A stretch of 64,000 bases of DNA from Capnocytophaga cynodegmi DSM 19736 (GCF_000379185.1 NZ_KB900715.1:62001-126000); one strand, 5' to 3'. Positions 1 to 9,750 are shown, counted from the first letter of the stretch. The notes: a model not told the origin generated them from the letters alone. Made by a program: numbers and translations.

Positions 1-1140
1 TAATCCATCAGAGCTTAACCTTCCTATATCATCATATTTATATGGCACAATCAATCTTTTTCTTTTAAAAATCCCCCACTTTCCGTCTTTTTTTATCGCT
101 GTTAATTTCTTATTTAGCCTTTTTGTATTTTCATCTCCTATAATATGTAACTCCTTTCCTGCACTATCAATCAAATAAGTCACGTTACCTTTCATCACTC
201 TTGCAGTCCCATTATTGAAAGGATAAGCTCTATCATAAATCATCGGGATTACTAATTTACCTTGCTTATTTACGTATCCGTATTTTCCATTCATCTTCAC
301 GTAAGAAAGTCCTTCGCTGAAAGTATCTACAAACTCATAAATGGTTGGAACAATAACCTTCCCAGAAGTGTCAATCGCTCCATCTTCATCTCCACTTTTT
401 ATCACAGCCATTCCATCACTAAACGAATAAGCAAATCTGAATTTCAAAGGAATAACTTCACGCCCCTTTTTATCGATAAAACCTGTTTTACCTTTTGATG
501 TTACTCGTGCAAACCCTTCAGAAAAGTCACTAATTATATCATATCGTAAAGGAACTATCATATTTCCTGACTTATCCATAACACCTACTTCTTCATTTTC
601 AACCCATACCATTCCTTCAGAGAAATCACCTACTCTATTATAAGCAATTGGTATGATTTCTTTTCCTGTTCTATCAATAATTCCCATTTTTTTCTCTATA
701 GATACTTTACCACCTCCATTTTTAAAGCTCTTTGCTGAAGTATATTGAGGAATGATAATCTCTTTTCCTTTAATATTGATATAACCATACTTATTATCAC
801 GTTTAATTAGAGCTAACCCGTCAGTAAAGTCTTCAAATCTATCATAAATAAAAGCAGTTCTCATCTTACCTCTTTTATTTATCAATCCCCATTTGTTATT
901 CTTTCTCACCCAAGCTACTTTTCCTTTAAAAGTTTTGACTTCATCAAACTCAAATGGGATAACTGTTTTCATTCTTTTATTAACATATCCCCATTTTCCG
1001 TTAAGCTTGGCTATTTTTCGATTATTACTTAAATGATACGACACATAATCATATTTATTAAACTGACCATACGACAAGAAAGGAATAAAACATAACAGCA
1101 ACAGTACAATACTGATATATTTTTGAGTTATCTTCTTCAT
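1..1140 (-). CDS. WG-repeat secreted protein, 3' end beyond window
   Basis: The reading frame is open from an ATG at 1140 to the window edge, so about 380 residues are visible and the C-terminus is missing. The N-terminus is a signal peptide: a KK pair, a hydrophobic core (VLLLLCFIPF) and a likely cleavage after SYG. The rest is a chain of about 50-residue units, each with a KWGYVNK, KYGYINI or KTGFIDK core followed by G-K-x-V/I-I-P, the pattern of WG (KWG) beta-repeat proteins. Such proteins are exported in Bacteroidota, but their exact role is unknown; a beta-propeller-like binding surface is the usual inference. The upstream region is a 21-bp periodic array (1175-1510). It stands alone on the minus strand here. 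Confidence 0.88.
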   Translation of the reverse strand, partial: MKKITQKYISIVLLLLCFIPFLSYGQFNKYDYVSYHLSNNRKIAKLNGKWGYVNKRMKTVIPFEFDEVKTFKGKVAWVRKNNKWGLINKRGKMRTAFIYDRFEDFTDGLALIKRDNKYGYINIKGKEIIIPQYTSAKSFKNGGGKVSIEKKMGIIDRTGKEIIPIAYNRVGDFSEGMVWVENEEVGVMDKSGNMIVPLRYDIISDFSEGFARVTSKGKTGFIDKKGREVIPLKFRFAYSFSDGMAVIKSGDEDGAIDTSGKVIVPTIYEFVDTFSEGLSYVKMNGKYGYVNKQGKLVIPMIYDRAYPFNNGTARVMKGNVTYLIDSAGKELHIIGDENTKRLNKKLTAIKKDGKWGIFKRKRLIVPYKYDDIGRLSSDGL

Positions 1141-1174
1141 ACAACAAACACCTTATAAATTAATTTACTTAATT

Positions 1175-1510
1175 ACTATACTTATTTTTAGTTTTCGCAT
1201 ATTATTTTCTTCTGCTCTTATATTATTTTGTAATTTCCTTTCTTATTTTTCTTTAGTACGATACTTTTTTTGTGTTTTCCTTACACTTTTTACTTAACAC
1301 TTATATTATTTTTCGTATTTCTATACTTATTTTTTGTTTTACTATATTTTTTTGTTTAGTTTTTATCTTATTCTCTGAATTTTGCTACATATTTTAATTT
1401 AAACTATACTTTTATATCGAAAAACTTTATTTATTTTAATTGATAGATAGATTTTTTGTCGTTATAAATTGCTTTTTTAGTTTGATAGACCTATTTTTTT
1501 ATTCAAAAAG
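1175..1510. repeat. 21-bp periodic T-tract array upstream of WG-repeat gene
   Basis: The whole gap between the WG-repeat gene and the gltA terminator can be cut into about sixteen 21-bp units. Units 1 to 10 share a core close to CTTATATTATTTTT followed by about eight variable bases. CTTATATTATTTT occurs at 1217 and 1300, and ATACTTATTTTT at 1178 and 1323. T-runs begin near 1185, 1204, 1226, 1246, 1265, 1286, 1309, 1330 and 1347. One step is 20 bp, between the units at 1280 and 1300. The strong T bias makes the weaker units at the gltA end uncertain. No gene is visible in this stretch. Confidence 0.6.
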
Positions 1511-1511
1511 A

Positions 1512-1540
1512 AAAAAGCCCCGAACAAAACGAGGCTTTTT
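1512..1540 (-). terminator. terminator of gltA
   Basis: An inverted repeat, AAAAAGCC...GGCTTTTT, with one G-U pair on the minus-strand RNA, ends in a T-run just past the gltA stop codon. Confidence 0.8.
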
Positions 1541-1555
1541 AATAGGAATTTGTTG

Positions 1556-2839
1556 TTATCTTTTACTGATATCGACAAATTTTCGTTGTGTTTGCCCAAC
1601 ATAAATCTGTCTCGGTCTCCCGATAGGTTCATTACCTTGTCGCATTTCTTTCCATTGAGCAATCCAACCTGGCAAACGTCCAATAGCAAATAGTACCGTG
1701 AACATTTCCACGTGCATTCCTAACGCACGATAAATAATTCCTGAATAGAAATCAACATTCGGGTACAAATTTCTCGATTTGAAGTAATCATCTTCCAAAG
1801 CTACTTTCTCTAAATGCTTAGCGATGTCAAAAATTGGGTCATCAATGCCCAAAGAATGTAAAACTTCGTCCGCAGCTTGCTTGATGATTTTAGCACGTGG
1901 GTCAAAATTCTTGTACACACGATGCCCGAAGCCCATAAGTCGGAATGGGTCGTCTTTATCTTTTGCCTTGTTGATGTATTTTTCCACATCGCCTCCGTCG
2001 GCTTTGATATCCTCTAACATTTCCACAACTGCCTGATTTGCCCCCCCGTGTAACGGACCCCAAAGTGCCGACACTCCTGATGAAATGGTTGCAAAAAGCC
2101 CCGCGTGTGATGAACCCACCAAACGAACCGTTGATGTAGAGCAGTTTTGCTCGTGGTCGCCGTGCAAAATAAGCAATTTGTTTAAAGCACTCACCACTTT
2201 CGGATTCATCACGTATTTTTCCGTAGGAATTGAGAAAGTCATCTGTAAAATATTCTCAATATAGCCTAATTCGTTATTATAGTAATTAAGCGGAAGCCCC
2301 TCACGCTTACGATACACCCAAGAAGACAATACCGGAATTTTCGCAATCACCTTACAAACAGCCTCATACACATCTTTTTCACAAGAAACGTCCACCGATT
2401 TTGGATTGAACGCTGTTAAGGCACTGGTAAGCGAGGCTAAAATCCCCATTGGGTGAGCTGTTTTGGGGAATCCGTCCAAAATGCCTTTCATTTCCTCGTG
2501 AACCAAGGTGTATTTATGAATGGTTTTGATGAACTTGTCATACTCTGCTTTAGTTGGTAACTCTCCGAAAACTAATAAATAAGCCACTTCCAAAAACTCA
2601 GCCTTTTCAGCTAACTCCTCAATATTATAACCTCTGTATCTTAGAATTCCTTTTTCTCCATCCAAGAATGTAATCGAACTCTTACAAGCCCCTGTATTTT
2701 TATACCCTGAATCCAAAGTAATTAAACCTGTTAAAGCTCGTAGTTTATCAATATCTATTCCTTTTTCATTTTCGGTTCCCACAACGATTGGGAACTCATA
2801 TTCTTTTCCTTCAAATGTTAGTTTTACTGTTTCCGACAT
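1556..2839 (-). CDS. gltA: citrate synthase
   Basis: Type I citrate synthase of 427 residues, the first enzyme of the TCA cycle, condensing oxaloacetate and acetyl-CoA in the cytoplasm. The family motifs are all present: HGDHEQN at about 226-232, GPLHGGAN with the catalytic His264, GFGHRVYKN with His306, and the catalytic Asp363 in NVDFYSG. The N-terminal beta domain (residues 1-70) typical of hexameric, NADH-sensitive enzymes is present. The length is normal. It is monocistronic: its own terminator follows and a promoter-like TATATTAG lies upstream with a TTG 19 bp further. Isocitrate dehydrogenase, acting two steps later, is in the same window at 10476 but is not linked in an operon. Confidence 0.97.
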   Translation of the reverse strand: MSETVKLTFEGKEYEFPIVVGTENEKGIDIDKLRALTGLITLDSGYKNTGACKSSITFLDGEKGILRYRGYNIEELAEKAEFLEVAYLLVFGELPTKAEYDKFIKTIHKYTLVHEEMKGILDGFPKTAHPMGILASLTSALTAFNPKSVDVSCEKDVYEAVCKVIAKIPVLSSWVYRKREGLPLNYYNNELGYIENILQMTFSIPTEKYVMNPKVVSALNKLLILHGDHEQNCSTSTVRLVGSSHAGLFATISSGVSALWGPLHGGANQAVVEMLEDIKADGGDVEKYINKAKDKDDPFRLMGFGHRVYKNFDPRAKIIKQAADEVLHSLGIDDPIFDIAKHLEKVALEDDYFKSRNLYPNVDFYSGIIYRALGMHVEMFTVLFAIGRLPGWIAQWKEMRQGNEPIGRPRQIYVGQTQRKFVDISKR

Positions 2840-2875
2840 AGTGTTATAGTTTAATTAGAAATGTTTTAAACGTTG

Positions 2876-2905
2876 CTAATATATAGTTTTTTTTTCAAAA
2901 ACCAA
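2876..2905 (-). promoter_or_regulatory. putative gltA promoter
   Basis: On the minus strand, TATATTAG (2876-2883) is preceded by TTG (2903-2905) at a 19-bp spacing. This resembles the Bacteroidota TTTG-N19-TAnnTTTG promoter, about 40 bp upstream of the gltA start. Confidence 0.5.
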
Positions 2906-2953
2906 CTCTTTTTTAAAGTTTTTTCAAAATTAGAAAATCAAAATCTATTTAAT

Positions 2954-3997
2954 TTATTGATTATCAAAAGAAACAACACTTCTACTTTCAAAACTATCGA
3001 AAGCTTTATCAATAACTCTCATAACATTTACAACTTGTTCAATCGGTGCAGGGTTAGATTTCCCATAAATCATAAACTCGTACAAATCATCATAAAAATT
3101 CATATAATTTCCATTTTGGGCTGTTGTTTCCTCCCGAAAATCAAATGTATGTAAAACACCATTAGGATTAATTATTTCAGGAAGCCATTTCTCTTTTGTA
3201 GGTTCCGCTCCCTTAACCAACTCATATTCCTGACTATCAAATCTTTGTTGCAAAAAACTGCCTTTATCTCCGTGCAAAACATATTCCCATTGTTTTTCTT
3301 TTGCCATTGTAGATGATTTTAATCGCACTCGAAGTTCATTTTCGTAGAACAAAATCAGCTCGAAATAATCATTCGTTTGTGTTTTCTCTCGAAAAAAGCC
3401 TAAATCAGCAAAAACCGATTTTGGTTTGCCAAATAGCTGAAGAGCTTGGTCAATTAAATGAGCTCCCAAATCGTGCAAAGCTCCTGAGCCTTCCGATATT
3501 TCTTTATGTGTTTTCTCACTGATTTGCGTACGAAATCGGTCAAAGCGAATCTCAACTTCTTTTAAATTTCCTAACACTCCACTTGCTGTAATTTCTTTTA
3601 CTTTTAGAAAATCTCCATCGTACCTTCTATTCTGATAAACACTTATGAGACAATTACTAATCTTTACCAACTTATGAAGCTCTTCCGCTTGTAACGCATT
3701 TACAGTCAATGGCTTTTCCACCAAAACATTTTTACCTAACTCTAGTGCCTTTTTCACATAATCAAAATGTGTTTGCACAGGCGTATTAACTACAATTAAG
3801 TCAATTTCTGAATCATTAAGTAACTCATTATAAGAACGATATAATTTAGAATCTGAATATTTTTCTCTTGAATCGCTCTTATATCGTTCTACGATAGCGG
3901 TTAGCCTAAAATTTGGATTGTTCGATACAAAAGGAGCGTGAAACACCCTTCCACTCATTCCAAAAGAAGCCAATCCTACATTGATTATTTTTCTCAT
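2954..3997 (-). CDS. Gfo/Idh/MocA family oxidoreductase
   Basis: NAD(P)-dependent oxidoreductase of 347 residues. Residues 1-120 form a Rossmann domain starting NVGLASFGMSGR (GxxxxG nucleotide-binding loop), with the family EKPLTV motif at 94-99. Residues from about 130 onward form the alpha/beta dimerisation and substrate domain, including an SGALHDLGAHLIDQ helix, where His is a typical catalytic-site residue of these enzymes. The substrate is probably a sugar or cyclitol derivative but cannot be read from sequence. It lies 18 bp after the DUF2797 gene on the same strand and probably shares its transcript. No obvious terminator separates it from gltA. Confidence 0.9.
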   Translation of the reverse strand: MRKIINVGLASFGMSGRVFHAPFVSNNPNFRLTAIVERYKSDSREKYSDSKLYRSYNELLNDSEIDLIVVNTPVQTHFDYVKKALELGKNVLVEKPLTVNALQAEELHKLVKISNCLISVYQNRRYDGDFLKVKEITASGVLGNLKEVEIRFDRFRTQISEKTHKEISEGSGALHDLGAHLIDQALQLFGKPKSVFADLGFFREKTQTNDYFELILFYENELRVRLKSSTMAKEKQWEYVLHGDKGSFLQQRFDSQEYELVKGAEPTKEKWLPEIINPNGVLHTFDFREETTAQNGNYMNFYDDLYEFMIYGKSNPAPIEQVVNVMRVIDKAFDSFESRSVVSFDNQ

Positions 3998-4015
3998 TGA
4001 ATTCTTCTTAAAGTA

Positions 4016-4807
4016 TTAATTAACAATGGTTAGTCTCACAACCAAACCTTCGTTTGAACGAACATTAAAAACTGTATCGTCTTCAAAAATAAGATATTGA
4101 CCTTTAATTCCTGTTAATGTTCCTTCGTATGTAGGTGTATTTAATAAATTTAGTGTTTTTATCTGTTTTGGATATTTTTCTACAGGAAAATGTATGTGTA
4201 TTTCTTCTGTTTGAATAAGATATGGTTCTATTTCCTTTGGAATAAAAGGCAACAAATCTAATTTAACTTTCTTTAAATTAATGTTTTCAATGGAATTTGT
4301 AAGCATTTTTCTCCAATTGGTTTTATCCGAAATATGTTGTTTTAAAGCCACTTCTGTAACTCCTGCCAGATACCGATTTGGTAACTCTGCAATGACCAAA
4401 GCCTCGTGAGCACCTTGGTCTATCCATCGTGTGGGGGTTTGTGATTTTCGAGTTACCCCGACTTTTACACTACTTGAATTTGCCAAATAAACATAATGTG
4501 GTTGCAATTGCATACGTTTTTCGTAATCTAAATCGCGTTCTTCGATATTTAAGTGTGCTTTACTCAATTCTGGATGCATAATCCAATCGGCTGCCTGAGG
4601 GACTTCGAAAAAACATTTTTTACAAAATCCTTGACGGAAAATAGGCTGCTCACTTCCACAATTCAAGCATTGAAAGTGTGAGAAAGACAATTTGATTTTT
4701 CTATTAATCAACTCATTAACAACCAAAAAATCATTCTGAAGTTGTAAGTAATAACGAACTGGATTACCTATCTCAGTAAGCATTTTTTGTAATACACCTT
4801 GAAACAT
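4016..4807 (-). CDS. DUF2797 zinc-finger protein
   Basis: Protein of 263 residues matching the DUF2797 family pattern. A four-Cys zinc finger (Cys47, Cys50, Cys62, Cys65) sits after an N-terminal segment. It is followed by HYVYLANSSSVKVGVTR and RWIDQGA, hallmark blocks of the family that look somewhat like a GIY-YIG core. Function is unknown in this family; nucleic acid binding is a guess from the zinc finger. It is the first gene of a probable two-gene unit with the Gfo/Idh/MocA oxidoreductase and is divergent from the GH3-like gene, from which it is separated by 89 bp. Confidence 0.85.
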   Translation of the reverse strand: MFQGVLQKMLTEIGNPVRYYLQLQNDFLVVNELINRKIKLSFSHFQCLNCGSEQPIFRQGFCKKCFFEVPQAADWIMHPELSKAHLNIEERDLDYEKRMQLQPHYVYLANSSSVKVGVTRKSQTPTRWIDQGAHEALVIAELPNRYLAGVTEVALKQHISDKTNWRKMLTNSIENINLKKVKLDLLPFIPKEIEPYLIQTEEIHIHFPVEKYPKQIKTLNLLNTPTYEGTLTGIKGQYLIFEDDTVFNVRSNEGLVVRLTIVN

Positions 4808-4896
4808 ATTTAATTTTTTTTTTAACTTTACCCGATTTTAATAAAATTTGACCTCTGTGATACAAATGACAGATTTTTTTCAAAAGTAATAAAAAA

Positions 4897-6426
4897 ATGC
4901 CATTAACACTATTCAATTCTATAACTTCGTGGTTTTTAAAACGGCGTATTGACCAAATTGAGCAATTTACGAAGAATCCCCATCAAACTCAAGAACGTGT
5001 TTTGTTGGAATTATTAAATACTGCAAAAGATACCGAAATTGGAAAAAAGTACGGATTTTCAGACATAAAAAACTATACTCAATTCGCAAGAAATACTCCT
5101 TTAGTCACTTATGAAGATTTTGAGCCTTTCATTGAGCGGGCAAGAAAGGGTGAACGCAATATTTTTTGGAATACTCCTATCAAATGGTTTGCAAAAAGTA
5201 GTGGAACCACCAATGCCAAAAGCAAATTCATTCCTGTAAGTGAAGAGGCATTACAGAATTGTCATTACAAATCAGGAAAAGATATGCTTTGCCTATACCT
5301 GAACAACAATGAAAACTCTAATTTATTCAAAGGAAAGAGTTTAAGACTCGGCGGAAGCAAAGAACTTTACGAAGAAAATGGAACATTTTTTGGCGATTTA
5401 TCAGCAATTTTGATAGAAAATTTACCTTTTTGGGCAGAGTTCAGTTGCACTCCAAGCAACAAAGTATCACTAATGAGCGAATGGGAAAGTAAGCTAAACG
5501 CAATTGTAAAAGAAGCTCGAAGTGAGAACGTTACAAGTATGGCAGGAGTTCCCTCGTGGATGTTAGTTTTGTTAAATCGTATCTTGGAAGAAACAAAGAA
5601 GGAAAATTTACTAGAAATCTGGAAAAACTTAGAAGTTTATTTTCACGGAGGAGTGAGTTTTATCCCTTATAGAGACCAATATAAAAAAATCATTCCTTCA
5701 GAAAGTTTTAGATATTACGAAATATACAATGCCTCTGAAGGTTTCTTCGGAATTCAAGACCGGAATAACTCAGACGAACTGCTTTTGATGCTTGATTATG
5801 GAATTTTTTACGAATTTATCCCAATGGAGACTTTTGGAACAAATCAGCAAAAAGTAATTCCTCTATCTGAAGTTGAACTTGAAAAAAATTATGCAATGGT
5901 AATCACAACAAACGCAGGGCTTTGGCGTTATATTATTGGTGATACTATTCGTTTCACTTCTATCTCACCATATCGTATCAAAATTACGGGACGAACAAAG
6001 CACTTTATCAACGTTTTTGGTGAAGAACTCATCATTGAAAACACAGAAAAAGGATTAGAAAAAGCTTGTAAAGCAACTAATAGTGAGATAATTGATTACA
6101 CCGTAGCTCCTATTTTTATGCAAGACAAACTAAAAGGTGGCCACGAATGGATTATTGAATTTAGCAGAAAACCAAGCGATATTGAGAAGTTTACAGAAAT
6201 TTTAGATGAAGAATTAAAAAAACTAAACTCGGATTACGAAGCAAAACGCTACAATAATATGACTTTGAATATGCCAAAAATTCATATCGCTCGAGAAAAC
6301 TTATTTCACGACTGGCTAAAAAATAAAGACAAGCTTGGCGGACAAAACAAAGTTCCAAGATTATCAAATAATCGCCAGTATGTTGAAGAACTACTTCATC
6401 TTCAGTCAATAAGTCAGCAATTATGA
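4897..6426 (+). CDS. GH3-family acyl-adenylating enzyme-like protein
   Basis: Protein of 509 residues with the layout of the GH3 (auxin-responsive) family, a branch of the ANL adenylating enzymes. The ATP-binding SSGTT loop is at 101-105. It is followed by SFIPYRDQY, the YNASEGFFG adenine-binding stretch, and TNAGLWRYIIGDT near the hinge to the C-terminal domain. Plant GH3 enzymes conjugate acyl acids to amino acids; the bacterial substrate is unknown. Its stop overlaps the start of rsgA by ATGA, so the two genes are translationally coupled. This pairing may be positional only. Confidence 0.88.
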   Translation: MPLTLFNSITSWFLKRRIDQIEQFTKNPHQTQERVLLELLNTAKDTEIGKKYGFSDIKNYTQFARNTPLVTYEDFEPFIERARKGERNIFWNTPIKWFAKSSGTTNAKSKFIPVSEEALQNCHYKSGKDMLCLYLNNNENSNLFKGKSLRLGGSKELYEENGTFFGDLSAILIENLPFWAEFSCTPSNKVSLMSEWESKLNAIVKEARSENVTSMAGVPSWMLVLLNRILEETKKENLLEIWKNLEVYFHGGVSFIPYRDQYKKIIPSESFRYYEIYNASEGFFGIQDRNNSDELLLMLDYGIFYEFIPMETFGTNQQKVIPLSEVELEKNYAMVITTNAGLWRYIIGDTIRFTSISPYRIKITGRTKHFINVFGEELIIENTEKGLEKACKATNSEIIDYTVAPIFMQDKLKGGHEWIIEFSRKPSDIEKFTEILDEELKKLNSDYEAKRYNNMTLNMPKIHIARENLFHDWLKNKDKLGGQNKVPRLSNNRQYVEELLHLQSISQQL

Positions 6427-7361
6427 ATGGAATTGTTTACAAATCTACTGGAAGTTGGTACACCGTAAAATCCTCAGAAGGAGTATTCTATCAATGTAGG
6501 ATAAAAGGAAGATTTCGAATTAAAGGCATCAAAAACACCAATCCTGTAGCTGTTGGTGATTATGTCAGTTTTGAACTTGAAGAATCAGGAAATGGTGTAA
6601 TCCAAGAAATTCACGAGCGTAAAAATTACATTATTCGAAAGTCAGTAAATCTTTCAAAGCAAACACATATCATTGCTTCAAACATTGATGTAGCTTTTTT
6701 GGTTATCACACTGAACAATCCTCCAACCTTTACAACATTCATTGATCGTTTTTTAGTTACTGCCGAAGCTTATCGCGTTCCTGTGGTTCTTCTATTCAAT
6801 AAAATTGATTCTTATAACGAAGAAGAATTGCTCGAAATAAAGTATTTAGCTTCGATATATCGTAAAATCGGTTATGAATGTTTAGGAATTTCAGCTATTA
6901 GTGGCAAAAATATTGACAAAGTAATTGATTTAATGAAAAACAAAACTTGTGTCATTTCTGGACATTCCGGCGTTGGAAAAACAACTTTAATAAATGCCAT
7001 AGCCCCAAATCTGAACCTAAAAACCAAAGAAATCTCAGAACAACATCAACAAGGTCAGCACACTACAACTTTTGCAGAAATGTTTGACCTTGATTTTGGA
7101 GCAAAAATAATCGATACTCCAGGTATAAAAGGTTTTGGCATTGTCGAGATTCAAAATGAAGAACTAAGTGATTTCTTTCCTGAATTTTTTTCTCTAAAAT
7201 CAGAATGTAAGTTCAACAATTGCCTTCATATCGACGAACCAGATTGTGCTGTGAAAGAAGCCTTAGAAAAAGATGAAATTGCTTGGTCTCGTTATAGAAG
7301 TTACTTACAAATTCTGAGAGGAGAAGATGAAAATTACCGAATTGGCGAAAAACAAAAATAA
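6423..7361 (+). CDS. rsgA: ribosome small subunit-dependent GTPase A
   Basis: Circularly permuted GTPase of 312 residues that acts late in 30S subunit maturation. An N-terminal OB-fold (about 1-70) precedes the permuted G domain in the order G4 (NKID, 126-129), G1 P-loop (GHSGVGKT, 180-187) and G3 (DTPG, 231-234). The C-terminal zinc site shows Cys262, Cys267, His269 and Cys275. Length is normal for the family. The start overlaps the GH3-like stop codon. No terminator is clear before the following lipoprotein gene, which has its own promoter. Confidence 0.97.
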   Translation: MNGIVYKSTGSWYTVKSSEGVFYQCRIKGRFRIKGIKNTNPVAVGDYVSFELEESGNGVIQEIHERKNYIIRKSVNLSKQTHIIASNIDVAFLVITLNNPPTFTTFIDRFLVTAEAYRVPVVLLFNKIDSYNEEELLEIKYLASIYRKIGYECLGISAISGKNIDKVIDLMKNKTCVISGHSGVGKTTLINAIAPNLNLKTKEISEQHQQGQHTTTFAEMFDLDFGAKIIDTPGIKGFGIVEIQNEELSDFFPEFFSLKSECKFNNCLHIDEPDCAVKEALEKDEIAWSRYRSYLQILRGEDENYRIGEKQK

Positions 7362-7455
7362 AACATAACAACCTGATTTAAAGCAAAATAAAAAACATAA
7401 TTCTAAATAAAGTGTTTTTTATTAAAATATATTTTATCCACCCAAAAAAAAGTTA

Positions 7456-7463
7456 TACATTTG
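7456..7463 (+). promoter_or_regulatory. promoter -7 box of lipoprotein gene
   Basis: TACATTTG matches the Bacteroidota TAnnTTTG box and lies 30 bp before the ATG at 7493. A similar context (ACCCAAAAA..GTTAT.CATTTG) recurs at 21014-21034. Confidence 0.55.
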
Positions 7464-7492
7464 CCCTTTAATAATTTCATACACGCACTACA

Positions 7493-8590
7493 ATGAGACA
7501 GAAAAATTTAACAAAAAAACTAATGATTGCTTTGTTAGGAGTAGTCCTATTTGTGAGTTGTTCGAAAAACGAAAACGAAACTGAACAAGCACAAGAAGCT
7601 TCAAAAATAACAGCACGAAGTGCTGAGCAGCAATCTATTGAGACAACAGTGGCTAACTTTTATGATTGCCTAAAAAAGCTGAAATACAGTGGTTTTTCAG
7701 ACTTTTTCTATGACAACTTCTTTTTACCTTCTACAGCTACTGGAAACAAAACTTGGTATCAGTATTTAGATGGTAAATTCAGAGAGCAATACGTTAAAGG
7801 AAGTTTTGTTTATGAAACTCTTTTAGGGACTTACACTTGGAATAACTCTACAAAAATGTGGGATAAAACAGCTAACAGCACAAACGTTACTCTTCATTTC
7901 CCTGAAAACAACGCTACTTCTTCTAACAATGCAATGTTAGTTCTTGAAAACTACACAAGTTTGAACATTGGAAAGAACAGCTTACCAACAAAAGGTAAAG
8001 CTACGATAACTGTTAACAACAAAAAGATTATTGAAGTTGATATGCGCAAAATTGAGTATGGACTTATTCCTACACTTATAAATAGTGCTGATATCACAAT
8101 TTATGGAGCTCCTTTCACAACAGTTATTAAGTTAGAAAAAAATGGTCTTGCTTACAATCTAACTTCAAATACTTCTGCACCTGATGGATGCACAACAACT
8201 GTAAAAGGAGTTATTAATTTAACAAATAATTCTAATATATCTACTGATAATGTAGATTTGAAAACAATTGCGTTTGAAAACTTCAAAGATTTAGAATTTA
8301 GCGTTAACTTCGAGGATTTAGAACTTAAAGCAAAAGCTGACATCGCAGGACTTAAATCTTTAAACAAAAATGTTTATTCTATTGAAGATATAAATAAGTT
8401 TGTAAATGTTGATGTTATAAGCTCTGGCAAAAAAGTTGCTAATTTAAGATACAACGAAGATAACAATGGAAAATATGATCCAGATGTAGTTTTCCTTGAT
8501 GGAACAACAAACAAAGCTGAGTCTTATTTCTCTTACTTCTCTAAAAAAGTAAAACACGTTTTCAGAGTAATATTTGGTTTAGAAAAATAA
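7493..8590 (+). CDS. hypothetical lipoprotein
   Basis: Protein of 365 residues with a lipoprotein signal peptide: basic N-terminus, hydrophobic stretch and a lipobox ending VSC, with the modified Cys at about residue 23. It is therefore predicted to sit in the outer or inner membrane facing the periplasm or surface. The mature part is Asn, Thr and Lys rich, with an NFYDCLKKLKYSGFSDFFYD segment and later beta-rich repeats. I do not recognise a family beyond a Bacteroidota-type secreted lipoprotein. It has its own promoter box and terminator and stands alone. Confidence 0.82.
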   Translation: MRQKNLTKKLMIALLGVVLFVSCSKNENETEQAQEASKITARSAEQQSIETTVANFYDCLKKLKYSGFSDFFYDNFFLPSTATGNKTWYQYLDGKFREQYVKGSFVYETLLGTYTWNNSTKMWDKTANSTNVTLHFPENNATSSNNAMLVLENYTSLNIGKNSLPTKGKATITVNNKKIIEVDMRKIEYGLIPTLINSADITIYGAPFTTVIKLEKNGLAYNLTSNTSAPDGCTTTVKGVINLTNNSNISTDNVDLKTIAFENFKDLEFSVNFEDLELKAKADIAGLKSLNKNVYSIEDINKFVNVDVISSGKKVANLRYNEDNNGKYDPDVVFLDGTTNKAESYFSYFSKKVKHVFRVIFGLEK

Positions 8591-8612
8591 TATTGTTTTC
8601 CGAAATAAAATA

Positions 8613-8645
8613 AAAAAGCTGACTTTTTAAAGTCAGCTTTTTTAT
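8613..8645. terminator. bidirectional terminator
   Basis: The hairpin AAAAAGCTGACTTT...AAGTCAGCTTTTT lies between the convergent lipoprotein and PPIase genes and has T-runs on both strands. Confidence 0.88.
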
Positions 8646-8669
8646 TTTAAAATTCTATCGTTTTATTTG

Positions 8670-9605
8670 TCAGTCAATAATTTTAACTAGTTCAACATCA
8701 AAAATAAGAAGTGCATTTGGTGGAATTATACCTCCAGCTCCCTGACTACCATAAGCTAAATCGGGCGGAATTACAAAACGAGCCTTGTCTCCTTCACGAA
8801 GTAATAAAATACCTTCGTCCCAACCTTCAATTACACGCCCTACTCCCACGGTAAAAGTTAATGGCTGATTTCTACGATAAGAAGAATCAAAAACCGTTTT
8901 ATCAAGTAGCATTCCCGTATAATGAACCGCAACTTCATCTCCTGCTTTAGGTTTCTTTCCACTTCCTTGATTAGTTATCTTGTAAAACAGCCCACTTTCT
9001 GTTTTCTCAAAACCTGCGGTTTCAGAAGCTAATACTTGTTCTATTTTCTTGCGTTCTTCAGCTATTCGCTTTTCTTTTTCAGCATTAAAGGTCTCAAAAG
9101 CCTTTACTGCGTCCCAGTTTTCTGCTTCTTCACCTACTCGAACAATGTTGATTTCTTCAATTTTATCACCTTGAACAATGCTATCCACAATATTTTGCCC
9201 CTCAACCACTTGACCAAAAACAGTGTGTTTCCCATCTAACCAAGGAGTTGGAACGTGTGTGATAAAAAATTGACTTCCGTTAGTACCTGGACCCGCATTA
9301 GCCATTGACAAAACACCTGGTTTGTCGTGCTTTAGCTCCGAAACAAACTCATCATCAAACTGATAACCAGGATTTCCTGTTCCTGTTCCTAACGGGCAAC
9401 CTCCTTGAATCATAAAATCAGGAATCACCCGATGAAATTTCAACCCATTATAGTAAGGTTCTCCAAGAGATTTGCTTGTATTTTTTTGTTTTCCTTCCGC
9501 CAATGCGACAAAATTCCCCACTGTACCAGGGGTTTTGTCATACGTTAGTCTAACCAAAATTTCTCCTTTGGTTGTCTTAAATTTTGCATAAATTCCGTTC
9601 TGCAT
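8670..9605 (-). CDS. cyclophilin-FKBP fusion peptidyl-prolyl isomerase
   Basis: A 311-residue protein joining two unrelated prolyl isomerase folds. Residues 1-165 are a cyclophilin domain ([21 protein letters not shown] and [10 protein letters not shown]). A charged helical linker follows, and residues from about 215 are an FKBP domain ([41 protein letters not shown] and [15 protein letters not shown]). It should speed cis-trans isomerisation of proline bonds during folding. No signal peptide precedes the chosen start MQNGIYAKF, suggesting a cytoplasmic place. The frame is open 19 codons further upstream, but those codons are hydrophobic and not part of the fold. Confidence 0.92.
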   Translation of the reverse strand: MQNGIYAKFKTTKGEILVRLTYDKTPGTVGNFVALAEGKQKNTSKSLGEPYYNGLKFHRVIPDFMIQGGCPLGTGTGNPGYQFDDEFVSELKHDKPGVLSMANAGPGTNGSQFFITHVPTPWLDGKHTVFGQVVEGQNIVDSIVQGDKIEEINIVRVGEEAENWDAVKAFETFNAEKEKRIAEERKKIEQVLASETAGFEKTESGLFYKITNQGSGKKPKAGDEVAVHYTGMLLDKTVFDSSYRRNQPLTFTVGVGRVIEGWDEGILLLREGDKARFVIPPDLAYGSQGAGGIIPPNALLIFDVELVKIID

Positions 9606-9701
9606 TTCTTTTATTTTTAAAAATATCTCCGCAAAAATAGCGAAGATTTGAAAAAGGAACAAATAAATTCTGCTTTACAATAATCTTTTAGCTAAAATGT
9701 T

Positions 9702-9709
9702 TTATATCT
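9702..9709 (+). promoter_or_regulatory. promoter -7 box of O-methyltransferase gene
   Basis: TATCTTTG fits TAnnTTTG. It lies inside the longest possible frame, which is why translation is placed at the next ATG, 9751. Confidence 0.6.
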
Positions 9710-9750
9710 TTGCCTTAAAAATAATTTTATTCTTAAATAAATTACAAAAA

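Noticed and set aside
1175-1510. Possible CRISPR-like array
   Set aside because: Repeats are degenerate, the variable parts are only about 8 bases, and no cas genes are in the window.
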